Assembly (NCBI RefSeq): GCF_013255915.1
Contig: NZ_CP053896.1
Coordinates: 496,001 to 560,000, forward strand
Length of the DNA: 64,000 nt
Direction: 5' to 3'
DNA from: Providencia rettgeri
GTDB lineage: Bacteria; Pseudomonadota; Gammaproteobacteria; Enterobacterales; Enterobacteriaceae
The position numbers and the translations under genes are program-made. Shown here piece by piece: positions 26,379 to 35,045 of the stretch (the stretch's first letter is position 1; the number at the start of each line of letters is the position of its first letter). The notes beneath the pieces are model-generated. The model was not told the DNA's origin, searched no databases, and worked only from the letters and a program-made list of their open reading frames with translations.

Positions 26379-26837
26379 ATGAATGAATCCGAGCTTTACC
26401 AATATGCCTTGTTTATGCTTTCCCGCCGTGATTACGGTAAAGCCGAGCTATTTGCTCGTATGAAACGGCGTATGTATGAAAAAAATGAAGGTATTATTGA
26501 TGAGCCTTTAATTGAATTGGTGCTTGAAAGACTAAGTGAGCAACATTTTCTTGATGATGACCGTGTCGCGGGGCTATTAATGCAAGGTTATCTGCGCAAG
26601 GGATATGGGCCATTGCGGATAAAACAAGAAATGCGGCAGAAAGGTTTCACTGAAACGGTTGTGGAAAAGCATTTTGCTACTCTAGATGTAGATTGGTTTG
26701 AAAAGGCCGCATTGGTTCGTAGTAAAAAATTCGGTGATGACCTTCCTCATGATTTCAAGGAAAAAAGCAAACAAATTAGATACTTACAGTATCGTGGCTT
26801 TTTTGGCGATATGATTTATGAGTTATTCAATGGTTAG
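26379..26837 (+). CDS. recX: RecX recombination regulator
   Basis: A 152-residue RecX, which binds RecA filaments and limits recombinase activity. The family pattern of three tandem three-helix repeats is visible: ALFMLSRRDYGKAELFARM, then LSEQHFLDDDRVAGLLMQ and GYGPLRIKQEMRQKGF, and the C-terminal RYLQYRGFFGDMIYELF. The length is close to the E. coli 166. In many enterobacteria recX lies directly after recA; here there is no recA on either side, so the gene has been moved or is a second copy. Repeats sit immediately upstream. Confidence 0.92.
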   Translation: MNESELYQYALFMLSRRDYGKAELFARMKRRMYEKNEGIIDEPLIELVLERLSEQHFLDDDRVAGLLMQGYLRKGYGPLRIKQEMRQKGFTETVVEKHFATLDVDWFEKAALVRSKKFGDDLPHDFKEKSKQIRYLQYRGFFGDMIYELFNG

Positions 26838-26968
26838 TTTCCATATTATTAATTTATAAAATCACTTACTTTTCAACTGGTTGAAATAAAATCTGAACAT
26901 AGTTTTTGACGTTGTTTATTTTAGATTAATCAGTGAATTGTGAGTTCGATCTTTCTTTTATCAATTTC

Positions 26969-26984
26969 ATGTTAACGTTAACAT
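26969..26984. promoter_or_regulatory. Perfect 16-bp palindrome, LacI-type operator candidate
   Basis: ATGTTAACGTTAACAT is fully symmetric with a central CG, the layout of LacI/GalR-family operators. It lies about 80 bp upstream of the carbohydrate porin, a usual target of such regulators. No LacI-type gene is adjacent. Confidence 0.5.
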
Positions 26985-27062
26985 ATCTTTGATCATATAC
27001 TGTGTTCATGTTCTGGGCAGCTCACTTCACGATAAATCAAAAAAGAGAAGAAAGCGCTAGCA

Positions 27063-28517
27063 ATGATGTTTATTGGTTTAATTCAAATAGGTATTAATAT
27101 GAAGATGTTACCGTTATCTGCGATTGCAGCGGCTTTTGTCATCCTATTCCCTTTGGTGGGGGATGCTCAAACGGATTTAAGCCGTATTGAGGCAAGGCTG
27201 GAGGCGTTAGAGAAAAGAGCTGAGTTGGCAGAACGACGTGCCGAAGCTGCTGAACAGAAAGCAGAAAAGCTCGAACGAGTGATGAATATGCATGAAACTA
27301 CCAAACAACCCATATCAACCGTTGTTAAGGAGCCTATTTCCAATACAAATGTACCAAGGGAGAGTGAAGAAAAACCAACATCTGGGATCCAATACCACAA
27401 TGATTACGGTGAACTTAAGCTTTATGGCGATGTTGAGTTCAATATGGATGGGGCGAGTCGTCAGGGACAAATTACATCTGTCAGAACGGCTCTTGGGAAA
27501 AACAACCAACCAAATAAGAGTGATAATTGGGATATTAATGGACGGATTTTGATTGGGGTAGATGGTAATCATTTGAAAGATAATGGAAATTATGCAGGGT
27601 TTTCTGTGCAGCCGCTTGCGGATATGACAGGAAAAATGAACCTTGATGATGCCGCTTTTTATTTCGGGCAAAAGGATCGCTGGCAAGTAAAGCTCGGCCG
27701 TTACGAAGCTTATGACATGTTCCCATTAGGACAAGATACGTTTGTACAGTATTCAGGCAATACGGCGAATGATTTGTACAGTGATGGGTTCGGTTATATT
27801 TATATGATGAAAGAAGGGCGGGGGCGTTCAGGTGATGGTGGTAGTGTTCAACTTTCCCATTCATTAGATGATTGGTATTTTGAAATTAACGCATTGGTTG
27901 AAGATGGTACCGCTTTATTCGATGATTCTAATTACCATGGTTATCAGCTAGATAATAAGAAAAATGTTATTTATTTAAGGCCTGTGGTGGCTTGGCAGCC
28001 GAATGATTTTAAAGTGGCTATTGCGATGGAATCCCAAGTTATCAACAATGCCTATGGGGATAACGTTGATGGTCATTGGAAGGATATGTCCAAACGTAAT
28101 GGATATGGTATGACTTTAGGATGGAATAGCGTAGAAAAAGACTCAGATAATGGCGTGCAGCTAACATTCAGTACTGCATACCTAGATGCAATAGCAGAAA
28201 CAGATTTATCGTTAGGTGGCTATGCCTTGTGGCGTCGCGCTCAACTAGGTTATATCTATGCGCATAATAATATTAAAGATTTTAATGCAGTAAATATTTC
28301 GACAGACCCTAATTCAGTATTGAATAACATCCCAGGTAAATATGATATTCATACTTTATATGCTTCTTATGAGTTACCTCAAATTTTAGCTATAGATAAT
28401 TACAAAATTTATCTTGGTGCTTATTACTCTAAAATTAATGCAGATAACCCTAATTTGATTAGTCATCATGATGATGAACGCTATGGTGTTCGTGCTCGCT
28501 TCAAATATTTTTTCTAG
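27063..28517 (+). CDS. Carbohydrate-selective outer-membrane porin (RafY/ScrY/LamB-like)
   Basis: A 484-residue porin for sugar uptake. After the signal peptide (LPLSAIAAAFVILFPLVGDA) comes a coiled coil of heptads (RIEARLEALEKRAELAERRA) as in ScrY and RafY. A barrel follows with LYGDVEFNMDG, KLGRYEAYDMFPLG, a Gly-rich loop and a terminal strand RYGVRARFKYFF. The first ATG (27063) has AAGAAAG upstream; the ATG at 27099 would give a more typical signal peptide and is the alternative. It stands alone with a LacI-type palindrome upstream; no sugar enzymes adjoin it, so the substrate cannot be named. Confidence 0.85.
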   Translation: MMFIGLIQIGINMKMLPLSAIAAAFVILFPLVGDAQTDLSRIEARLEALEKRAELAERRAEAAEQKAEKLERVMNMHETTKQPISTVVKEPISNTNVPRESEEKPTSGIQYHNDYGELKLYGDVEFNMDGASRQGQITSVRTALGKNNQPNKSDNWDINGRILIGVDGNHLKDNGNYAGFSVQPLADMTGKMNLDDAAFYFGQKDRWQVKLGRYEAYDMFPLGQDTFVQYSGNTANDLYSDGFGYIYMMKEGRGRSGDGGSVQLSHSLDDWYFEINALVEDGTALFDDSNYHGYQLDNKKNVIYLRPVVAWQPNDFKVAIAMESQVINNAYGDNVDGHWKDMSKRNGYGMTLGWNSVEKDSDNGVQLTFSTAYLDAIAETDLSLGGYALWRRAQLGYIYAHNNIKDFNAVNISTDPNSVLNNIPGKYDIHTLYASYELPQILAIDNYKIYLGAYYSKINADNPNLISHHDDERYGVRARFKYFF

Positions 28518-28528
28518 TCTAAGTTAAG

Positions 28529-28567
28529 CCGTTCTTCCTATGTGTTGTTAATAAATAGGAAGATCGG
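28529..28567 (+). terminator. Hairpin after the porin gene
   Basis: 13-bp arms CCGTTCTTCCTAT and ATAGGAAGATCGG with one mismatch and a 13-base loop, 12 bp past the stop. No clear T-run follows, so termination strength is uncertain. Confidence 0.55.
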
Positions 28568-28644
28568 CTGCAAAATAACTATCAAAAAGATTTTTTATTT
28601 ATTTCTCTTGTGTTTTAACGCATTTCTATATTAAAAATCATCTG

Positions 28645-28663
28645 CTGACATGATCATTGTCAG
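28645..28663. promoter_or_regulatory. Inverted repeat upstream of dcuC
   Basis: CTGACATGATCATTGTCAG has perfect 6-bp arms around TGATCAT, 70 bp before the gene. It resembles but does not match an FNR box; the regulator is unknown. Confidence 0.35.
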
Positions 28664-28733
28664 TGAATTTTGCTTAATGATTAGGCAGAGTAATTTTTTT
28701 ATAATTACAAAATAAGACAGGCAGGAGAAATAA

Positions 28734-30092
28734 ATGATTGAGCTCTTAATCGGCGTTATTGTCGCCATTGGAGTTGGGCGTTATATCATAAAAGGGTATT
28801 CCGCAACGGGTGTGTTAATGACAGGAGGGATTTTACTTCTAATCATTACCGCTATTATGGGCAAAAGTATTTTACCAGGTTCTGTTCCGACGACGGGGTG
28901 GCGTGTAACAGATATTCTGGAATACATAAAATTCCTATTAATGAGCCGAGGTGGCGACCTTGGTATGATGATCATGGTGTTATGTGGGTTTGCATCTTAT
29001 ATGACTCACATTGGGGCGAATGATGTTGTGGTGAAAATCGCCTCTAAGCCATTAAAAATGATCAACTCACCTTATTTGTTGATGGTTGCTGCTTATATTG
29101 TGGCATGTTTGATGTCACTGGCGGTATCTTCTGCGACAGGCCTCGGTGTATTACTGATGGCGACATTATTCCCTGTAATGGTGAATGTCGGGATCAGTCG
29201 TGGTGCAGCAGCAGCAATCTGTGCATCGCCAGCGGCAATTATTTTAGCGCCGACATCTGGTGATGTTATCTTAGCGGCAAAAGCGGCTGAAATGCCATTA
29301 ATCGACTTTGCATTTAAAACGACCTTACCGATTTCTATCGCGGCAATTGTGGCAATGTCAATCGCTCACTTCTTTTGGCAGCGTTACCTCGACAGAAAAG
29401 AAAATGTCACGACTGAAATGTTAGATGTGAATGAAATTAAAACCCATGCTCCTGCTTTCTACGCTATTTTACCTTTTACGCCAATTATCGGTGTTTTAGT
29501 GTTTGATGGTAAATGGGCGCCTGAATTGCATATTGTTACCATTATTGTTGGCTGTATTATTTTGGCTGCAATCATTGAATTCATCCGTAGCTTCAGCGCT
29601 AAACATGTCTATAGTGGCTTAGAAGTTTGCTACAAAGGTATGGCAGAAGCATTCGCAACGGTCGTTATGTTATTAGTGGCGGCTGGGGTATTTGCTCAAG
29701 GTTTAAGTACCATTGGCTTTATTAAAGGGCTCATTGACCTTGCACAGTCATTCGGTTCTGGCGCAATTGTGATGATGATTGCACTGGTGGTGATTACGAT
29801 GTTAGCTGCGATGACCACAGGTTCAGGGAATGCACCGTTCTATGCATTTGTTGAACTAATTCCTCATTTAGCAAAACAAATGGGGGTCAATCCTGCTTAC
29901 TTAGTGATACCAATGCTACAAGCCTCTAACTTAGGGCGGACTTTATCGCCGGTATCAGGGGTTGTCGTGGCCGTATCTGGTATGGCAAAAATCTCTCCGT
30001 TCGAAGTCGTGAAAAGAACGTCAATCCCAGTATTAGTTGGATTGGTTGTGGTTGTAATTGCGACAGAAATATTAGTGCCTATATATCTATAA
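28734..30092 (+). CDS. dcuC: DcuC, anaerobic C4-dicarboxylate carrier
   Basis: A 452-residue inner-membrane transporter with about 12 hydrophobic segments, close to E. coli DcuC (461). Recognised stretches are CGFASYMTHIGANDVVVKIA, SSATGLGVLLMATLFPVMV, ICASPAAIILAPTSGDVILA and TTGSGNAPFYAFVELIPHLA. DcuC mainly exports succinate during fumarate respiration or fermentation. A good ribosome site (GCAGGAG) precedes the ATG. It is a stand-alone unit. Regulation by FNR is expected from the family, but I cannot point to a perfect site. Confidence 0.92.
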   Translation: MIELLIGVIVAIGVGRYIIKGYSATGVLMTGGILLLIITAIMGKSILPGSVPTTGWRVTDILEYIKFLLMSRGGDLGMMIMVLCGFASYMTHIGANDVVVKIASKPLKMINSPYLLMVAAYIVACLMSLAVSSATGLGVLLMATLFPVMVNVGISRGAAAAICASPAAIILAPTSGDVILAAKAAEMPLIDFAFKTTLPISIAAIVAMSIAHFFWQRYLDRKENVTTEMLDVNEIKTHAPAFYAILPFTPIIGVLVFDGKWAPELHIVTIIVGCIILAAIIEFIRSFSAKHVYSGLEVCYKGMAEAFATVVMLLVAAGVFAQGLSTIGFIKGLIDLAQSFGSGAIVMMIALVVITMLAAMTTGSGNAPFYAFVELIPHLAKQMGVNPAYLVIPMLQASNLGRTLSPVSGVVVAVSGMAKISPFEVVKRTSIPVLVGLVVVVIATEILVPIYL

Positions 30093-30116
30093 CATTTCAG
30101 TTTCTCAGGTAAAAAA

Positions 30117-30143
30117 AATGGCTGAGCGAATAACTCAGCCATT
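30117..30143 (-). terminator. Hairpin after dcuC
   Basis: Perfect 10-bp arms AATGGCTGAG and CTCAGCCATT with a 7-base loop. The T-run (complement of the preceding A8) lies on the leftward side, so as an intrinsic terminator it faces leftward; on the rightward strand it could still stabilise the dcuC 3' end. Confidence 0.6.
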
Positions 30144-30368
30144 CCTCGAATTAAAAATTAAATACTTTATATCTAAAATTTACTCTTTTAATTGATTGCG
30201 AAATTATTTTTTTACAGAATAATTACGTGGTGTTTGTTCTTTTACGTTATTAACGAGATCTACCCCAAAAAGTTGAAAGAAATAGAGTAATTAAATTAGG
30301 TACTGTTGCCCATTTAATGCAAAATCTGCACATCTTATTTTAATAACGTTAATGATGAAGAACACAAG

Positions 30369-31628
30369 ATGAGCACAATTGAAAAAGCAGTAGTTACAGA
30401 AGATAAACCTGTCAGTAAGTGGACTTATAAGGATTTTACTTGGGTACTTTCTTTATTTGGTACCGCCGTGGGGGCAGGCGTTTTATTCCTACCAATTAAA
30501 GCTGGTGCTGGGGGGTTTTGGCCATTAGTAGTATTAGCAATAATTGCAACGCCAATGATTTGGTTGGCTCATAAAGGGTTAGCTCGCTTTGTCTTATCCT
30601 CAAAAAATCCAAATGCCGATATTACCGATACGGTAGAAGAGCATTTTGGTAAAGTAGGCGCAAATATTATTACATTTGCCTATTTCTTTGCTATTTACCC
30701 TATCGTATTGATTTACGGTGTCGGTATCACGAATACTGTTGATTCGTTCTTAGTAAATCAATTAGGAATAGACCCACTACCACGATGGTTATTGTCTGGA
30801 GTATTGATTGCTGCAATGACTGCTGGTGTGGTATTTGGTCGCGACCTTATGTTAAAGCTCACCTCCCTAATGGTTTATCCTTTGGTATTCATTTTGTTAG
30901 CTTTATCATTGTATCTAATCCCTGAGTGGAATATGTCCATGCTAGAGGTGGCTCCTGATTGGAGTGCAATGCCTGTGATTGTTTGGATGGCGATCCCACT
31001 TATCGTATTCTCATTTAACCATAGCCCAATCATCAGCCAATTTACTAAAGACCAACGTCAGCAGTTTGGTGATAATGCAGTGGTAAAAACGGATATGATT
31101 ACTGGTGGTGCAGCATTGATGCTGACTGGTTTCGTGATGTTTTTCGTTTTCTCTGTGGTGTTATCACTAAGCCCAGCAGAGCTTGCCGTTGCGAAAGAAC
31201 AAAATATCAGTGTGTTATCACATATTGCGAATATCAACCCATCGCCAATCCTATCTTATTTAGGGCCTATTGTTGCTTTCGCTGCGATTGTATCAAGTTA
31301 CTTTGGTCACTTCTTAGGCGCTCACGAAGGTTTGGTTGGGTTAATTAAATCTCGCTCTTCTTTCTCTGTGAAGAAAATTCAAACGGCATCCATGTTATTT
31401 ATTGTGATAACAACCTGGATTGTGACTATTCGTAACCCAAGTATTTTAGGCATGATTGAAACGATGGGGGCACCAATGATTGCCGCTATCCTATTCATTC
31501 TACCTGTTGTTTCGATGAATATTGTTCCTGCAATGAAGAAATTTAGCACTTCAAAACTGGCACAAATCTTTACTTTTATCTGTGGATTAGCGTCTATTAC
31601 TTCGGTTATTTATGGTGCATTTTTATAA
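30369..31628 (+). CDS. sdaC: Serine/threonine transporter of the SdaC/TdcC (HAAAP) family
   Basis: A 419-residue, 11-segment inner-membrane permease, highly like E. coli SdaC. Shared stretches include GTAVGAGVLFLPIKAGAGGF, FAIYPIVLIYGVGITNTVDS, AIPLIVFSFNHSPIISQF, LSPAELAVAKEQNISVLS and TWIVTIRNPSILGMIETMGA. It imports serine (possibly threonine) with protons. The usual partner, serine deaminase sdaB, is not next to it. It is a single gene with a strong terminator. The symbol reflects the closest family; a paralogous role is possible. Confidence 0.85.
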   Translation: MSTIEKAVVTEDKPVSKWTYKDFTWVLSLFGTAVGAGVLFLPIKAGAGGFWPLVVLAIIATPMIWLAHKGLARFVLSSKNPNADITDTVEEHFGKVGANIITFAYFFAIYPIVLIYGVGITNTVDSFLVNQLGIDPLPRWLLSGVLIAAMTAGVVFGRDLMLKLTSLMVYPLVFILLALSLYLIPEWNMSMLEVAPDWSAMPVIVWMAIPLIVFSFNHSPIISQFTKDQRQQFGDNAVVKTDMITGGAALMLTGFVMFFVFSVVLSLSPAELAVAKEQNISVLSHIANINPSPILSYLGPIVAFAAIVSSYFGHFLGAHEGLVGLIKSRSSFSVKKIQTASMLFIVITTWIVTIRNPSILGMIETMGAPMIAAILFILPVVSMNIVPAMKKFSTSKLAQIFTFICGLASITSVIYGAFL

Positions 31629-31647
31629 TGACTAAGTGATTCGTTAA

Positions 31648-31679
31648 GGGCTCTCACTCTATTTGTTGAGTGAGAGCCC
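31648..31679. terminator. Strong terminator shared by sdaC and the sulfatase gene
   Basis: Perfect 12-bp arms GGGCTCTCACTC and GAGTGAGAGCCC with an 8-base loop, then CCTTGTTGTTT. It lies between two convergent genes. Confidence 0.88.
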
Positions 31680-31750
31680 CTTGTTGTTTAATTACTGTAT
31701 ATTTAATTAATCTTATTAAAGAATACTACTAACATGTTAAAGCCATCAAT

Positions 31751-33235
31751 TTAGTAGTTATCAGGACGACCAAACCCAGGGTCGCTATAAGTTGGGTAGG
31801 TATCGAAAATATTGCCATTTCCTGTTGCTCTTGGATCGCCATGCTCTTTTAAAGTTGTCATCAATTGAGTATCTAGCTGTTCAAGAACGTCTGCATATTC
31901 TTTATTCTGAGCTAAATTATTGAGCTGATCTGGGTCCTTTAGAATATCATATAACTCAACATTAGGTCGTTTACCTGTCGCCAAGGTATAAAAAGGTTCT
32001 ATTTCTTTCTTATCTTTTTCGGTAATGATGAATGCTTTTGTTGGGCTGGCATCAATATTAGCATAGCCGCTATAAACTTTATTGGCATATTCCTTAAATG
32101 TAACGTCGTCCTTGCCTGGTTTTCCTGCTGGCCAGCGGTTAGGTTCAAAGTTTTTGATATATAAATATTGATGAGTACGTAATGCACGAATAGGATAAGT
32201 TTCTAGTGGAACCTCTCCACCATCCATGTGCCTTTCCATAGCAGTAATAACCGATTCACGATGTGGCTGGTCATATTGCAAGGTTGGAAGCAGGCTTTTC
32301 CCAACCATTGATGATGGCGGATTAACTCCTGCTGCTTCTAAAAAGGTAGGAGCTAGATCGGTTAAGGATACAAGTGAGTCATTTGTACGTGATGGTTTGA
32401 TGACATTATTCCACATAATGGCAAGTGGAACGTGTGTTCCTGCATCATATAGGGTTGCTTTCGCCCTTGGGAATGCCCAACCATTATCACCAGTAATAAC
32501 AACAACGGTATTATCTAAAAGACCTTCTTTTTCAAGTTTATTAAGAATATCACCACAATTCTTATCAAATATCTGAGCTGCATCGATATAATCCGCGATG
32601 TCATCACGTACTATCTGGTTATCTGGTAAATAGTTAGGAACACCATCATCTTTAACTTTTATTCCTTTTTTAACTCCTTCTCCCGTTGTAAAAGGGCGAT
32701 GAGGTTCAGGGCTACCGTACCAAAAACAGAATGGTGTATCTTTTGGTCGCTCAGCCATAAACGTATCAAAGTTTTTATATCGAGCGCCGGCTGGGTTTTG
32801 ACTTCTTCCTCCTGGCTCAGTTTTACCAGGTGCCCAGCCTTTACCAGAGAAACCTACATAATAACCATTGTCCTTTAAGATATCGGTATATGTTAATAAT
32901 TTTGAGGATAATGTACCTGCGAGATTAGCTCCTTGTTCTAGTTGGTAAATAGGTTTACCCGTTAAAATAGATCCCCGTGAGGCTGTGCATGTGGGGGCAG
33001 CGGTGAATGCATTAGGAAAATTAACTCCTGAGCGTTTAATTCGTTCAAAAGTTGGAAGGTTTAAACCAAGCTTATCAACGGCTTCGGAATTCTGCCAACT
33101 CCAATCATCTGCGATGAGAAAAAGAATATTTGGTCGAGGTCTAGCTGTAGCTGCAAAAACATTAGTGTTTGTTATTGCAAGTACAGATAAAGCCATCAAC
33201 CCTTCACAAAGTGTTCTACGAGTGACATCTACCAT
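31751..33235 (-). CDS. Cys-type sulfatase, exported
   Basis: A 494-residue alkaline-phosphatase-superfamily sulfatase. The N-terminus VTRRTLCEGLMALSVLAI has a twin-Arg that could be a Tat signal. The metal-binding Asp pair is IADDWSW (D43, D44). The catalytic signature CTASRGSILTGK has Cys83, the residue oxidised to formylglycine, so activity needs a maturase; the radical-SAM maturase at 38943-40190 would supply this. Later motifs are TGDNGWAFPRAKATLYDAG and HRPF. Relatives include heparan N-sulfatase and arylsulfatase types; the substrate is unknown. It is divergent from the zinc-ribbon gene and opens the AT-rich island. Confidence 0.9.
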   Translation of the reverse strand: MVDVTRRTLCEGLMALSVLAITNTNVFAATARPRPNILFLIADDWSWQNSEAVDKLGLNLPTFERIKRSGVNFPNAFTAAPTCTASRGSILTGKPIYQLEQGANLAGTLSSKLLTYTDILKDNGYYVGFSGKGWAPGKTEPGGRSQNPAGARYKNFDTFMAERPKDTPFCFWYGSPEPHRPFTTGEGVKKGIKVKDDGVPNYLPDNQIVRDDIADYIDAAQIFDKNCGDILNKLEKEGLLDNTVVVITGDNGWAFPRAKATLYDAGTHVPLAIMWNNVIKPSRTNDSLVSLTDLAPTFLEAAGVNPPSSMVGKSLLPTLQYDQPHRESVITAMERHMDGGEVPLETYPIRALRTHQYLYIKNFEPNRWPAGKPGKDDVTFKEYANKVYSGYANIDASPTKAFIITEKDKKEIEPFYTLATGKRPNVELYDILKDPDQLNNLAQNKEYADVLEQLDTQLMTTLKEHGDPRATGNGNIFDTYPTYSDPGFGRPDNY

Positions 33236-33492
33236 TTTACAATCCTCATATACTTTACATTATCCCTTAAGGTAAATTAATACTGCTGATTTGATTTATA
33301 TACTTATAAATAAAGAAAATATAATCTTTCTATTTGATATAGATTGGTATAGATTCATGAATATAATTACAAGTTAATTATGTATAGTAAAAATAATTAA
33401 TTTGTAATTATAATATGTAATATAGTTCACATTTATTGTTCATGATCTATCAATAATAATATAAACTATCAAAATATGTTGGTGGGGGTAAA

Positions 33493-34890
33493 ATGTTACC
33501 AAAGATTGATGTAAATGTATGTAAATCAGAGGATTGTAAGAATTTTGCACTAGTTGATTGCGCTGATTACGTTAAACCATCATTCAAACTTGGTTATAGA
33601 GCCATATATTGTCCTAAATGTGGCGGTAATAGTTATCTAATTAATAACGATGACTTAAAAAAAATATTTTATCCATATTGGTCTTTCTATATGAAAAATA
33701 TAGAAAAAGCTTGTCCAAGCTGCTATTCAACTGAAAATATAAAATATGGAACAACAGCAATTGGTACTGTTAGGTATCAATGTAAGAATTGTAATAATGT
33801 TTATTCATTAAAAAATCTAAACAAATTTGATGATGTTGATAACAAACTCATAGAAAGCTTATTAAAAAACACCAAGGTTAGTACTATTTTTAAAGAGTTA
33901 AAAATTACACCGGCATCTTTTTATCGAAGATTAGAAAATATAAATGAAATATTAGATATATTATGTAGGAAAGTTGAAAAATATAAAATAAACTATTCAT
34001 CAATAGAGACAAGTTTATTTAATTTAAATTGTAGGGTTGAAAATAAAACGGGACTATCTAATAATTTACACTGTATAGTTAGTTGCTGTTCTAAAACAGG
34101 TTATGTATTGTCTATTACGACAAATTGGAATGATCAAGAGTTATCACTAGAAAGTATTTATAAATCACAAAATATCCCAGCGGAATCTATTAATTTATTA
34201 GAAGAAAATACAATAGAAAAAATATATAAGAAATATGAATCATTTCATAAGCGTCATAGCTTTGATCATATCCACTATACGAGTGATAATGTGTCAAAAC
34301 ATGTTATAGAGCCTGTTGTTGCTGGCCATAGTCATTTTAAAACATTAGAGATATTGTTAGCACCGAATGTAAAACATCACTTTATTCATCATGAGGTTTA
34401 TATTCGAGGAGCAGTATTAACAGCTTATGGGAATGCAATTAGAAATGAGAAATGTGATGTTTTCTATGTTATTTCTAATGAAAATAGAGATGGCATTCAA
34501 TATAAACATACTGGAAGCTATAAAGTTGGATGGTGGAAGAATATTTGGCATGAATATAAAGATATTAATGGGGAAGGGTATAAATATATTTGTAATTTGA
34601 CTAGTTCTAAAAACAATCAACCCTATGAGTATCTAAAGTTAAACCCATCATTAAAATATTCTGAAGAATTTATAAAAACGTTCTTGTATTTCTTCCCAAG
34701 TAAAAGAATAAATTCACTATCACCAAAAATTTTAGTTAAAATTCTTTCTTTATTTAGTAAATATTATAATTACTGCTGTATTCCTCCAAATGAAACACTA
34801 ACAGCTGCTCAGCGTATAGGAGTGGCAAAACAACAGTATGACTTAAGTATGATATTGAATGTAGACTTGTATTCTGATAGCGAAGAGTAA
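33493..34890 (+). CDS. Zinc-ribbon/HTH protein of unknown function, transposase-derived regulator candidate
   Basis: A 465-residue cytoplasmic protein. Two Cys clusters occur: CKSEDC ... YCPKCGG (residues 10-38) and ACPSCYS ... YQCKNCNNVY (about 74-103), each like the N-terminal zinc ribbons of IS1 InsA. A helix-turn-helix-like segment follows (KVSTIFKELKITPASFYRRL), then a large region with scattered acidic and His residues (FDHIHYTSDNVSKH; HHFIHHEVYIRG). No inverted repeats or target duplications flank it. It is among the most AT-rich genes here. GGTGGGGG precedes the ATG. It could be a domesticated transposase acting as a regulator of the divergent sulfatase gene; that is inference. I cannot name a family. 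Confidence 0.6.
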   Translation: MLPKIDVNVCKSEDCKNFALVDCADYVKPSFKLGYRAIYCPKCGGNSYLINNDDLKKIFYPYWSFYMKNIEKACPSCYSTENIKYGTTAIGTVRYQCKNCNNVYSLKNLNKFDDVDNKLIESLLKNTKVSTIFKELKITPASFYRRLENINEILDILCRKVEKYKINYSSIETSLFNLNCRVENKTGLSNNLHCIVSCCSKTGYVLSITTNWNDQELSLESIYKSQNIPAESINLLEENTIEKIYKKYESFHKRHSFDHIHYTSDNVSKHVIEPVVAGHSHFKTLEILLAPNVKHHFIHHEVYIRGAVLTAYGNAIRNEKCDVFYVISNENRDGIQYKHTGSYKVGWWKNIWHEYKDINGEGYKYICNLTSSKNNQPYEYLKLNPSLKYSEEFIKTFLYFFPSKRINSLSPKILVKILSLFSKYYNYCCIPPNETLTAAQRIGVAKQQYDLSMILNVDLYSDSEE

Positions 34891-34955
34891 AATATAGAGA
34901 TATACCAACATAAATTGATAGTATTTTTCTGTTGATGATGAAATCAGTGGTTAAA

Positions 34956-34971
34956 CGTGACTAAAATCACA
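34956..34971 (+). promoter_or_regulatory. CRP-like site upstream of the nucleotidase gene
   Basis: CGTGACTAAAATCACA matches TGTGA-N6-TCACA at 9 of 10 conserved positions and lies about 75-90 bp upstream of the start codon, where CRP activation sites usually sit. Nucleoside genes are commonly under CRP. Confidence 0.5.
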
Positions 34972-35045
34972 TATGTTCCAGTACGATTATTATTAACTAC
35001 AGTCATCAAAAATGATGGCAATATATTTATTCTGGAGCAATTGTT

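Noticed and set aside
33493-34890. Intact insertion sequence of the IS1 type
   Set aside because: The protein is too long for InsA/InsB, there are no terminal inverted repeats or target duplications that I can see, and no frameshift pair.
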